From Lytechinus variegatus (taxonomy: Eukaryota; Echinodermata; Echinoidea; Temnopleuroida; Toxopneustidae): DNA of 64,000 bases. Position 1 is the stretch's first letter; the number at the start of each line of letters is the position of its first letter. The notes beneath the pieces were generated by a model. The model ran no database searches and was not told the DNA's origin. It saw only the letters and a list, made by a program, of their open reading frames with translations. The DNA is taken from assembly GCF_018143015.1 (NCBI RefSeq), contig NC_054741.1, positions 58,147,197 to 58,211,196 of the forward strand, given 5' to 3'. Positions 1-12,400 of this stretch are shown here, piece by piece. Position numbers and translations under genes: made by a program.

Positions 1-139
1 CGGCAGATAACCCAATAACAAGATTTATTCCGTCAAATAATACATCTCATGAATATTCGTAAACACGATTCGTAAAGATATCAAGAAACTTGCAACACCT
101 GGAGCAACTCGTCAGCATGATGTAATCCTTATATGTTTG

Positions 140-262
140 CACAGCAAAAACTCTGGTGTTAACCAGTGTACTTAGAGGACCACACTAGTTATTTTACTGC
201 GATGTTAAATTGACAGTATTAGTTTAACACCTATAGGTGTTATTACAACACCTTTGGAGGTA
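140..262. mobile_element. MITE, CACAGCAAAAA family, partial copy
   Basis: Starts CACAGCAAAAACTCTGGTG and shares AGAGGACCACAC and ACACCTATAGGTGTTAT with the three fuller copies in this window. The right half is missing. The remainder of 1-346 outside it shows nothing recognisable. Confidence 0.6.
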
Positions 263-346
263 TGGAAAAGGTTGCTATATTTCTATTTAACCTACATGCA
301 AATCATTATAAGAAATGGCAAGTGTTATTATGGAATCATTACTTAC

Positions 347-1865
347 ATAATCTTTCACGGTGTCCTTAAGTGAGAAGAGTTTCCCAAGCTCCTGGTCATT
401 TTTAGGAGTTACCCTGAGTACTTTGTATCTGACACGAAGATGAAAAAAATAAATGAAATTAATATCATACGATAATACACTATTCATTTGAGGTAACTGC
501 TGAGTATTCGAGTTGTAGCAATAGTGATACTGAAGCACTTTCGATAATAGGCCGTTTCCAATATTAAGAATTTTCCAATTGTTGCAGACTTTGTGCAATT
601 TTTCTTTTTCCTCATGATGATCAAACGCTTGGCCCTTCAAGAGATCATTTTGGTTGACCAAAAATACCTGATGTAAATCTTTCACACTGCCAAGATTTGG
701 ATGCCCAACTTTCAACCCTGAGCAATACACTATCCACACAACTATTGGTTAAAATCTGCCCAAGTTGGGTAATAAAAACGAATAACTAGGTAATGAATTT
801 GCTCAATAGGATAATCATCACTAATAACCGTCCACTGTTCACATCGCGCGGCGCCTGCACCAGCCCCCTAAGACTTGCCGACGCTATGATAACTCGTGCG
901 CGGCAGCGTCTTTGCTCATTGCCTGACGAAGTCCAGCAGCTTGAAGACGAAACGTCGCTTTCCAACTACGTTGTGAGACAACTGGTTATTTCTTTTACTT
1001 AGGATAACAATCGCCCAGAATATATAAATTACCAACGTACATTACCCAACACAGTGTACAGTATGTTGCCCAACATCAGACTTACGGTCTTTTGTCACAA
1101 ATCTATCTTTTTCTGCTGTAAAAGCCAAGTCCACATGAACAAAACGTTTTCAAGAATTTTTTTTTACAAACCATGAACATTAAAAAAAAATCGGGTGCAA
1201 AGTAATGGCATTCCAATATTTACCTTACTCTCAAAGAACATTTATATGCACGTCACGGTTGTATGCATACGAGGGAAACAGTGATATCATATACTACTTA
1301 TGCTATTACTTTTCCATTTTTTCCCCTCATGATAATGTAAAATATTCCTTCTTTCTGAGCTGCTGAACATGCGGAATTACCATAATTAAAAACTACAATG
1401 GTGATTCAACGGAGAGCGTCATCATTTTCAAGTCAGCAAAACATATATTTTATCTTTCGTTTGATAAAATATAAAGGCATTAGTGAGTGTGTGAAATATC
1501 ATCGACTGTTTCATTTGCATGTAACCCGTATATTGTTCATAATATATAATAAATATATTACTATTCTGAAACAAAATAAAATAAACAAACGTTAAAGTGT
1601 GTCTTCATCGTCAAATCTGAAAAAAAGGAAATATATTATAATAAAATAATCTCTCTCTCTCGTCTTCCCTTCCTCTATATTTTATCAAACATATTTACGT
1701 AATGAAAAAAAATATGATTATGTTTGATAAACAATATCACATTATTATTGCCAAAAGACTTTGAAAAGGAAACTCTGAAATTAATTAGATTTTAACGTAC
1801 CCATTGTATTTCTTGGCAGCCAGCGCGCTGGCTAAAAGAACGGCAAATGTCAGAACACGAAACAT
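347..1865 (-). CDS. Carboxypeptidase A/B-type (M14) gene, first two coding exons only
   Basis: Two exons read on the - strand. Exon 1 (1865 down to 1801) starts at ATG and encodes a 17-residue signal peptide (MFRVLTFAVLLASALAA) and the start of the propeptide. It ends in AATGG followed by a GTACGT donor. Exon 2 (428 down to 347) follows a CAG acceptor and encodes YKVLRVTPKNDQELGKLF and 10 more residues, then a GTAAGT donor. The junction codon GG|A gives Gly. The VLRVTPK segment is the classic start of the pancreatic-type carboxypeptidase activation peptide, so the product should be a secreted zymogen. The 49 codons end in phase 0. The expected next exon (beginning DFW) is not found to the left within the window. 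The exons may belong to a separate gene leaving the left edge, or they may be the displaced 5' end of the + strand gene at 6450-15457. No clear TATA box is seen upstream of 1865. Confidence 0.8.
790..1065. repeat. Probable repeat with hairpin CCTGACGAAG...CGAAACGTC
   Basis: Lies in intron 1 of the - strand carboxypeptidase exons. The CCTGACGAAGTCCAGCAGC...GACGAAACGTC arrangement is typical of dispersed animal repeats. An open frame at 793-1002 has no recognisable product. Flanks carry CCCAAGTTGGGTAAT and ATTACCCAACAC in inverted order. Confidence 0.4.
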
Positions 1866-2096
1866 CTTCACTTCTGTTCTATCAGGAACGGTAGCAAAGA
1901 ATAAAGTGGTAACAGTTCATCATGACTTGTAATAGTCGTTCACTATCACCCACCTGGGGAATAGATAATTATGGGATAGATAAAAGTAATGAATATTCAA
2001 CGACTTAAGGGTACATAATTTTAGGAGACGGAGCGGGTGCTGAAAGGAGACAACATCCTCCTCCCCATATTAATTTCTCAACAATTGCACACTCAG

Positions 2097-2386
2097 GCCC
2101 GTATTCTGATAGCAGTTCTAAAGTTGTGGTTTAAGTATGGATAGCCAATTGTTGCATAAATCACTAACAGTAGGGATATCATACTTCAGCTCATTTGGCT
2201 CTCAAATCATTCATAATTGTGTAGGAAGTATAAATATATGATTGTATTCACCATTGATGAATCAAGAAAGAGCACAGTAAACACAAGAAACATACAACTT
2301 CATAAAAATGTTGATACGTATGGCTTCCCATACTTAACCACAACTTTAAACCTGAGTTTAAGTTAAACCCGACTTCAGAATACGGG
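2097..2386. mobile_element. MITE with CCCGTATTCTGA termini
   Basis: Terminal inverted repeats of about 45 bp: the left starts CCCGTATTCTGATAGC at 2098, and the right ends TTCAGAATACGGG at 2386. ACTCAG appears on both sides (2091-2096 and 2387-2392) as a target duplication. Confidence 0.8.
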
Positions 2387-3539
2387 ACTCAGTGATCATT
2401 ATTTTAAATCATGTATCATGTGTATTTGTCGTCATCCCAGTGGAAGACAATTTATTACCTTAATAACATTTTCACAAAAAATTGCTTTATTCTGACGGTA
2501 GTTTTATTCAGTTTGTTTCGTCTTTCTCATTTCCAATAAAATGATGCCAAGGTCCCCCAAAACAATTAAAAAAATATATATATATATATAGATTGAATAC
2601 CATTAGTATACAAGCAATATAAGTACGAAACAGGTCTGCCATACATAATGTAAATAAAGAAGAATTGTACAATTCAAACTCAGAATGATCAAAACATATT
2701 ATAGTTTAACATGATACATCGATGTTGGACATCTGTATAGGTCCATGCACTGCCGTCACTATCAATCATCAAATATGAATTATCTAAACCCCGTGCACAA
2801 TAAAGTGAATGTAACAATGCAATGATTGCTCAATTACTGAAGTATAGTGTATGAACTTTTTTTTTATTTTGTAACACACTTATTTCAATACAGATTTTTT
2901 TGTTATACACGAATCAAATTACTTATAGACATTTAGGGAGAAAAAAAACAACGTTCATTTTCGAAATGAAAGTAATAGTAAGCATGGTAAGAGAATTATT
3001 TCTCTAAACATTCCAATTCCACCCAACAAATCCACAGATCATTGCTCCACCCTCTGTCTTTTTGCGCACGGTCCATGACTTTGCACACGATTCACGACTT
3101 TGCACACCGGCGGTCTGCTAGGCAACCACTCCTCGTCACATCCATCACTTTGATCTGATAATGTCATAAACATCCTTTGTTTCCCATCATCTTGTTGGCA
3201 TTTTAGTTATTTTTCAGCGACGTTATCTTTTTCTTCAAAACCATTTCACCTCGAAAGTTGAACTTTCATAATCAATTAGCCGTAGAGGTAGAAGCCTATT
3301 GGTATATATTTATGAATGGAAAAGATGCCAAGGTCCAGGGTTCAATTCCCTATACATAATGATACTTTTACACATTTCCCGGGATATAATTAATTTAAAG
3401 TAGATAGTCGACGTTGTTATTTTGTATGCTTGTATTTCGACGGCGGCTATCTATTTTCTAGTGATCATAAAAGTGATTGCATGTCGATCAAAGATACTCA
3501 AATAAGAAAGCTTGACGATCTGATTTTTTTGCACTAACC

Positions 3540-3830
3540 TGTCGTGCATAATACCAGCGAAACTGATATCAAAGCCCCATCTTACAAAAGAGTCGTGTTT
3601 GATCCGACCAAACTCAACTATATGGAAATCCGCCAGTGTCATACGACCGGAAATTTGCACAGTGTTATTTGAAAACAAGGAGGAGCATATCGAATCGTCA
3701 AGACAACAATGAATGTATGAATATGCATCTGACCTAGAAAACAGTTTGAACAAACATGCATTTTAAATGTTGGCGTTGTTGGCTTTCCATATATCGGTTG
3801 GATCCATCGCAACTCTTTGTAAGAGGGGCC
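3540..3830. mobile_element. MITE remnant, same family as 37861-38125
   Basis: Shares TGGAAATCCGCCAGTGTCAT, the GACAACAATGAATG segment and the CATCGCAACTCTTTGTA end with the clearer copy at 37861-38125. The left end is degraded. An open frame on the - strand here (3451-3753) is a by-product. Confidence 0.55.
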
Positions 3831-4356
3831 AGACCGACAAAAGCTATCACGTTATTAACCATCTTTTATATCGGTTTAAAGTTTTTTTTTGATGGAGGGA
3901 CTGTAGCCCAGAGCTGTGCATACAGCATAACGTAGGTATATACCAAAACCGCAGATATTAGTTTTATCATTCCACATAACAGCTGCATAAATTCCCATAG
4001 CTCTCTGTTATCATTTGTTTGATTATGATGTTTAAGTTAGTATAAAAAATACGATATGATTGTTTTAATATTACATCATTTCATAAGTCATCATCAGGTT
4101 ATAGGGTCGAGAATCTTTATTCTTAGTTGATCGTGAAAAATACGTGTATCCTTACATGAGTGATTTTATTCAAATTATTCAACTTCTTTTATGTATATTT
4201 GATCATGGGTGCATCCTCCATTTCAAAGAAATCAAATAGATCAAAGGCTTAACAGAATGCTGCAATTAATTAACCATTGATTATTTAAAAATTATTGCCT
4301 TGTTTTACTTATGTAAATTACATCAAAATGAAATTTAAATACATATTGATATACTA

Positions 4357-4666
4357 CACTGTTAGAACATTTATCCTTAAACATGTTAAAATAAAAGAAG
4401 TTCCTGTCGCAGACTCTGGAGAACACCTGTAATCTTACCAGATTGCGTAATCTTACATTATGTCATAGGATTACAGGAAATTGGCATTTGGTGTATGGAA
4501 TTTTCACATCTCCTTTAATAAAACACCCTTTTCCCCTTTGTAATCAGACCTGTTCTATTAAATTGCAGAAAAATTCCTGTCTTATGAATTTACAGAATGA
4601 TTCTGTTATTGCTTTTTTGCAAAATCTTCTTTTTTTTCTGTAAAATCAGGGTTTTTTTTAACAGTG
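4357..4666. mobile_element. MITE with CACTGTTA termini and TA duplication
   Basis: TA|CACTGTTAGAA at the left and TTTTAACAGTG|TA at the right, a Tc1/mariner-like arrangement without any transposase. Confidence 0.6.
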
Positions 4667-4699
4667 TAGCCATGATGCAAATATCTTCGGATCAAAATT

Positions 4700-4914
4700 C
4701 TACATAACAATAGCAGGATGTATGAGGAAGATGATGGAGAGAAAAAATATATATATTAACAGAAATAAGAAGTATTACAAGTAAGAAGTAGGAAGAGAAG
4801 AAGAAGAAGAAGTAGAAGAAGAAAAGAAGAAATAGATGATGATGAGGCCTTCATCAATTTCAAGCTCTAAGCTTAAGATGAAGGTCTTCCATATTTCAAA
4901 ATGTACTATGTTGA

Positions 4915-4952
<38 letters not shown>

Positions 4953-5640
4953 TTTTTCTGCCATTTTTTGTAACAATTAAATAAAAATGTCAGGTATAAA
5001 TATATTTTAATTAGATTATTAGATTGTATATATGTATATGTTATTAATGTATATGTTATTAGTTATATCATTTACTTATGTTATGCTAAGAAAAAAACAT
5101 TATTTCACTTGTATATGATATTATTGGAATGTGGAAATAAATAAATCAAATCAAGATGAAGAAGACGAAGAAGAAGAAGAAAAAAGAAGATGATGATGAT
5201 GATGATGAAAATTTGTACAGATTGAATTACCTATTTTGTAAATATCTCTAGCAATATCTTATTGATGAATCAGTAGCATATATGCCCAATCGTGACAAGC
5301 CCCTCTGTTAACACAATGGTCTGACTCACTGCAAGTCGCCGAACTTTTAGCACGAGGTTTTAGATTGATTGATTGATTGATTAATAACGAATTCATTTCG
5401 TTCCAAAATTTCAACAAGGTTACAAAATAAAGCAAAATATAATATTACATTATGAAATGAAATAGAAACCTTCTGAAAAGCAAAGCTTGCTATTGAAGGT
5501 TTCCTTCAATAAATAAGACATATTAATGCAGAATACAAAGTTCAATACATATATACAAATCATATCTTTCTTGTAGAAGTTTAAAATATATATAATACAC
5601 TTGTAAGTCATCATATCTTTCTTGTAGAAATTAAATGTAA
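4700..5640. repeat. Simple repeats and two LINE 3' tails
   Basis: GAA/GAT-rich stretch 4730-4860, a (TA)n run 4914-4950, and a + strand LINE-type tail ending GGAAATAAATAAATC near 5150. A GAA/GAT run lies at 5155-5212, and a - strand LINE-type tail (ATTGATTGATTGATTGATTA) near 5363. No reverse-transcriptase frame is left. Confidence 0.5.
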
Positions 5641-6004
5641 ATCCTTGTTAAATATATTTTTTAACATATTCTCCCAAGTAAATGATGAACAAGCTAGGCT
5701 TGATTATATTACAAGATATGAAGAAAAAGTGAAAAGGACTCACAAAACAAAACGTTACAAAAACAGGACGTGACAGAACGGTACAAGAACAAGGCATGAC
5801 AAAAATTTATACAAAAACAAGACATACGAAATAGTATAAGAACAGACAAATTGAAATAAAAAACAACAACAATAAAACAAAGGACAAAAATCGAGTAAAA
5901 GAAAGCAAACAAAAGAAAAAAAGGGTTCATGTTTCATATCCCATCGCAGCAGCTGCACTCGCGTCCTTTTGCACGGCGTTTATCTACATTTTACACTCTC
6001 CATC

Positions 6005-6146
6005 CAGGGTCCGGTAACACATAACACAAAGTTTAACAATAATTGTACGCTTGATTTCTTACGATGGATTGTACATTGTAGTCAATGAAATCAATCGTAG
6101 AAAAATGTTCGACGATCAATGTCACGCTTTGTGTTACGGGCCTCAG
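6005..6146. mobile_element. MITE with GTAACACAAAG-type termini
   Basis: GGGTCCGGTAACACATAACAC at the left and GCTTTGTGTTACGGGCCTC at the right form inverted ends. Related to the copy at 41336-41493. It lies about 300 bases upstream of carboxypeptidase exon 3. Confidence 0.65.
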
Positions 6147-6449
6147 GTGTAGTTGATGGGTACCCTATAGTAAGGGAAAATGCTCGAGCGCTTGAAGAGG
6201 GTAGCCGTGCATGCTAAGGCCTGGACAATATGCAGTGCTTAGAAATAGTGTAAGAATTACTCTATTAATGTTGCATAATATTCTTTAATCTATTATACTA
6301 TAATGTTCATCTTATATGTTATGACATTTTATGGGGACATTGTGAAAAAATATTTTCTAATGTATCCATATTCTTGAATAAAACACCCCGTGGAATACTA
6401 TGATTAGTTGTCGTCTAAGAATTGCCGCTCTTTTATCGATTTCTTAAAG

Positions 6450-9400
6450 GTCGACTTCTGGAGAGAGGCGACACCGTCGTCGCTTCACCGTCCGGTCGAC
6501 ATCATGGTTCCACCGAGCCTACGTAATAACCTCCGTGACATCCTGACGTCCCTTTCTCTCGACATCGAAATCAACATCCCTGACGTTGGAGCTCTAGTGA
6601 CTGGCCAGATGTCAGAGATTCAAACGAGACGCGCGAACGAGCCAGTCGGTACAGCAGCCCTGTCAGATTTCGACTACACACGGTACCACACTTACGATGA
6701 GGTAAGGGATTCATCAAAGGAATTTCTTTAAGTAAAGGTATTGTGGCTCAGTACTTCGAACCACAATGCCCGGGTTTCAAATCTCAGTGCAACCACCCTC
6801 GAAATATTTGGCAAGGTACTTCCCTGGACCATCCTTGCAAAATCCATTTTTACTTTTGAAGGCCCAAGACTCTGGGGAACTATTAATAATAACATCAAAG
6901 AATCACCAAGCCTAAATTCTTTCAAATATAAGTTCAAAAAATTTCTCCAAGATAACCATTGAATTAACTCTTCATTACTCAAACTCTCATTTTTTTAATC
7001 AAACATGATTATTATGTGACGTACATTTTTCCATCTCTTTCGTTTTCCTGTTGATCAAGGAGGTCCGTTTGTGAGTGCTGGGGCTGGATTGTGGAGACCT
7101 TTAATCTCCCTTTTTCTTATTTCCTTTTCTATTTTGATTTCGTCTATTTCTTTTTAATTTAGCTGGTTTATGCTCAAGTTGTTATTTTGATTTTTATGTG
7201 CTATGTAACTGCAATAATATTTATTAGGAGGTTGCATCTACAAGCTCCGCTTTTTAGCAGCCTCCTCCATTTCCAACCTGATCTTGAATATAATTTTTGT
7301 ACAGGATACTTGAAATACGTTTTGTTATATTTATATGTCAAAATGTACAAAACAAACTGTAATTGTTGAAAATGGAAATAAATGAAATGAAATTTATGTG
7401 CATTTGCCAATCTCCAATATGTAGTAAATGTGTATCCGAAAGGAAAGAATCATTAAATGCTCGAGCACAAGTGGTTGCCATCAACCGCGTAGCCAGGATT
7501 TCATTTTGGAGGGGGCGGTAAATGCACGCGAAGCGTGCCAACACTTACAGAGCGCGCGAAGCGCGCTCCCTAGGGGGTGGGTGCAGGGACGCGCGAAGCG
7601 CGAAGCTTTTAGTGTTTCATAAATTAAAATGAAAAGGAGCCGTTTCTCTTGTCTATAGTACCTCCAATTCGGTTGACTATATTGCGATTTTGAACCTTGT
7701 TTTCAAAAGTGATTGTGAACGCACAAAAGAGGTATACAATGGAGGAAATTAAAATGATAATAACTCCGCGCGAAGCGCGGAAGCTAAAGTGTTTTATCAA
7801 TTTTCTTGCCATAAAAAGGGTCCCGAGAAAAGGGTATTCTCAAAGATATATTGAAACTTTCTTTGGAAAGATCAGATTTGATTACAAACAATTTAGCATC
7901 AGTGCATATTTTTAACTCGCAAAACAGAGGAGAAGATTGGTAGAGGAAGATATTCCTCCCCGCGCAGAGCAATGAAACTCTGAAATTTCAAAGGGCGGAC
8001 GTTTCATCAAATGTAGATATCTCTAATACCCAATCGGCTCTAATTCAATTGATTTTCTAAGATTATTGAACTTCATTATAAGGAAAACAGTGCGCAAAAA
8101 GTTGAAACTTCTGTGATTTATTGAATTCATCTATCTATATAAAAAAGGATGCATAATTTTTTTTATTTATCCTGAAGCGCTTCATTTTGAATATAAAGAA
8201 ACTTAAGTGTCATTCAAAATTTCAAACTGAGGGCGCAAAACAGGACACGAGATGAATGTATACAGGGAAATGACATGAAGTTTAATACAATTTGATAAAA
8301 AAATATTGTACTTTTTTTTATTTAATACGACACGAATTCCATACCTTCCTCTTTTTAGATTAGGAACCTGTTTGCCCCCAAATTATGGTTGTTTAGTAAT
8401 GAGCTGAAAAGCGGGAGAAGTTGACTTTATGGAGGTGACGGCAGAAACTGATATAAAGATTTTACCCGCTCGGAGCCGACCAGACCAGAAGTTGCGCGAT
8501 CAATTGAAAAAAAGATAACTTCATATATTTACTTCGGCCTAACCTTACTCAAATTCATGCCCTAATGTATACAATTTTAACTTTAACTGGCAAGAAGCAC
8601 ATAGCTGAGGTGGAAAAACAGGGTTAGAGCTAAAGGTGGGGGAACAATGGAGAACTTCAATATTGTCATTTAACCGCGCGCAGCGCGGAAGCAAAATTCA
8701 TATATGAATTTAGAGCAAGAAGAGTGAAGGAGTTTCTCTTTTGAGAAAAAGTAAAGACTAAAAAGAAAAAAAATCACAAAGCTACCTTTCTTCCCTTTCC
8801 TCCCTTCCCTTTTCCTTTTCTCCTCTCTTTTTTCCCTTCTTTTTTCTTTTTGGGGACGTTTGGGGGGGGGGCGACCGCCCCCACCGCCCCCCCTGGCTAC
8901 GCGCCTGGTTGCCATGCTAAAGCCAGGGTACAGAAATATTGTAATTATGGCAAATGCAATATAAATGTTTCATATCATGGGTAAAGCTAATAACTTTCTT
9001 TGATTTAACACAGCAAAAATTGTGGTGTTAACCGGTATACATAGAGGACCACACCAGTTATTTTACACCGGTGTTAAATTGGTGGTGTTAGTTTTACACC
9101 TGTAGGTGTTATTGCAACACCGTTTGTTGTTACATTTACACACTTTGGTGTTATGTTTAATCTCTAGTGTGTAATTTTAACACCTCAGTGTGTGGTCCTC
9201 TATTAACACCAATTGGTGTCAGTTTTAACACCGCAGTTTTTATCTTATTTTCTTTTCAGATCCAGCAGTGGGTATCAGATATTGTGACAGAGTACAGTGA
9301 CATCACATCTCACTTTTTGCTTACAACGTCATATGAAGGAAGGCCAATCAATGGATTCCGAGTAATCAATTCGACACTTTCATGACAATCAGTTTAGAAC

Positions 9401-12400
9401 TTTATGATTATAAAATGGGAGTATAGGGGGTAAGAGAGACCAAGGGACTCGGAAACAGGCAGGCAGCGGCATAAAGGAATTAAGAGGGGGGGGGAGGGGT
9501 GGGGGATGAAAGGGAGACAAATGAGGAAGAAGGGCAGAGAGACAGAACGAGAAAAAAATAGAGATAGGGGACCCCTTAAATGGAAGCGAAATATTACAGT
9601 TAATTGGAAAGAAAAAAAAGAAAGAAAGAGAGAGAGAAAGAAAGAAAGAAAGAAAGAGAGAGGGAGGGGGAGAGAGGGAGAGAAAGAGAGAAAGAAATAA
9701 ATAAAGAAAGAAAGGTAACATAAATCTAAGTATAGAAGCAGACTGAGAGACAGACAACATATAAAATGCCATAAAGCGAGGGCAAATAGAGAGAGAGATA
9801 GAAGATGACGAGAGAGAGAGAAAGAAAAGAGACAGAAAAGAAGAAAAAATAAACGTTATAAACACTGTAATTAAATTTCAAGGTGGAATTTTAAAAAAAG
9901 GAAAACAAGACACAAAATTAATTGACTAGGGGTATACACCCCCCCCCCCATTTTCTCATCTGTATAGATCAGAGGAAGAAACAGTGTTGCCAGTGATCCT
10001 CCTCCCCCAGCGGTGTGGTTTGAGGGCGGTATACACGCCAGAGAGTGGATCAGCCCAGCCACCGTTATGTGGTTTACAGCACAGGTAAATAGGCCTATAC
10101 AGATGTTTGTTTGTGGATTAAATTCAATTTTCTATATGTACATTCTATTTTTTTAAATATGTCACCCTAAATTATATAATTCTTGCTGTTTGAATATCTC
10201 ATTGTACCTTTAACATCATAGCATTTATGTGACCTCATTTTTTATTTCCCGTTCTGTATTTTGGGAGCAAAATAATCACGCTTGTTTAATGAAAAGAGAT
10301 ATGCATTAGCCTTAATAGCGCCACCTCATGCCCTCAACTACTTGCACGGGGCCAGCATAATGCAACATTCTTTTCTTTGTAGTTTTGTAATATAGAACCG
10401 CTTGAATGGTAAAAATAGTTCTTTCTTAATAAACTAAATATTGAATCACCCCGTTTAAACAAATTGCATATCATTTCTATTTGCTCATTTAGAGATAAAT
10501 GAATCAAAATATACCAATATATTTGTAAAAACTCGAAAATGAAAAGCCATTGTAAAGATGGGTTACGCTCCACAGAATAGGAGCACGTATTAACATTTTT
10601 TTTACGTCTTTATTTTCCACGAAGCTTCTACAAGATTATGAAGACGGTGATGAATTGGCTATGAGTATGTTTGATAACATGGACTGGTACATCGTCCCAT
10701 CTCTTAATCCAGATGGCTACACCTACACTTGGACTAACGTAAGGAAGACGGGATTTGTTACCACTTCAAAAATGGACGTTACATTGACGAAATCCCTCAT
10801 TGTTACATGATGAGATTTTATTCTAATTCCCCTGACAGCACTGTTTAATGGAAAATAACTATGATGTTGGAAATATACTTTTATTCGCCTTATTCAATAC
10901 AAACAAATCACCGAATTCTGTGTAGGGTTTGTAATAGATTGGGAATATGCATGTTAGCTTTGACTTGGGGGGGGGGGGCTTGTCAAAAATAAAAGAAAGT
11001 GTGCCCCATGTGGCCTGTTGGTAAATGCTGGATTCATAAGTGGTACCCACACACTAAGAATTTGGGGTGCAAAAACTTTGCGGAGCAAGCTTTGGGGTGC
11101 ATGAAATGCACTTATGGTGATAATTTGTTTCTTTTAGAGAGGTGCAAAGATGCATATTTTCCTGTTTTCCCCAGTGTAACATTCGGTGTGCACCTTTGAA
11201 ATCACAAAGTTGAACCTATTTTTCTTACTGTGCAGGAAAAAATAGTGTCCCTGAAGTTAAAAGTTGTTAAAAAAAATCTCGGATGGAAAGGGGGGGGATA
11301 AACTGCTGGTAAAATTTTGAACGACAAGGCTAGGGAAACCCCCAAATGAGTTCATTAATCAATTTAGCCACATGAGCTGATGTTGAAATATGGAAATGTT
11401 TATTCGTATCCCTACTGCAAACAGAGCGTGCCTGTATATTTTGCGAAGTACATGAACTATGTTATTTACCACGATCAAATTGAAATTACACAAATACAAT
11501 CTATCAATTGAACAAGAATTGATCTCTCTGAATATGTTAATACGCCGAAATTGTAGGAAACAGTAGACTCTGAGACAATCAAGTCAAATTCAAAGAAATA
11601 TGGCAGCGCATTATGTGCATGACTTTGTTAAAATTAATAGAATCATAGTTCCGAGAATTCTTGTCGTTTTTAATGAAATCAAGTTGATTTAATAGCAACC
11701 TATTAGTTTATATAGATATCTATACAAATTGAGTAGTGAAAAGTTAGTTTAAAAATGGACTACAAACCTGCAACATATTAAGAAATAAATTTTATTTTGA
11801 GTCTCCAAATGCAAAAAGTAAATATGTTTTCAATTGATCAAAGAAAATTTACATGCTGCTGAAAAAACTCCCTTAAAACAGATGAGACTGGTTAAATATT
11901 TGACATTCTATTTCTATTCACCATTGCAATTTCATTAATCGACTTTGATTAGTCTTCGCCTTTCATCATTTTCAGGACCGACTTTGGCGAAAGACCAGAT
12001 CGGATAATCTAGACAGCACAGGTAGTGGTTGCAGGGGAGCCGATCCGAACCGCAACTTCCCTTTCGGATGGGCCGGTAAGTTAATTAAATCCGGGGGTCG
12101 AAACAATAGAGAGATTTCGATTGTCTGCGACTGCAACGTATTCCTAGTTCACCGGAAGTGGTGACACCGCTCGTTCAGTATCACGTTCGTACATTGATGA
12201 AAACAGTTTCGATTTAAGTCGACGTACCCGTACCACGCCACAGCATATACCAGCGTGATAGTGAGCGGGCCGTGGGCCGATGCTTGGCCGGAGAATCAGG
12301 CGTAGCATCACGCTACGAACCAGTTGGGCGACTGTGTGGGTGCAACATTTGCACTTTTGCGCAAAAAGCCGAAAAACACGGTTCTTTGGAAATAAAACAT

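Noticed and set aside
793-1002. Small 69-codon gene inside the - strand intron.
   Set aside because: Lies in a probable dispersed repeat and resembles no family.
9389-9865. 158-codon - strand frame rich in Ser, Leu and Phe.
   Set aside because: Complement of a polypurine tract; no domain or splice context.
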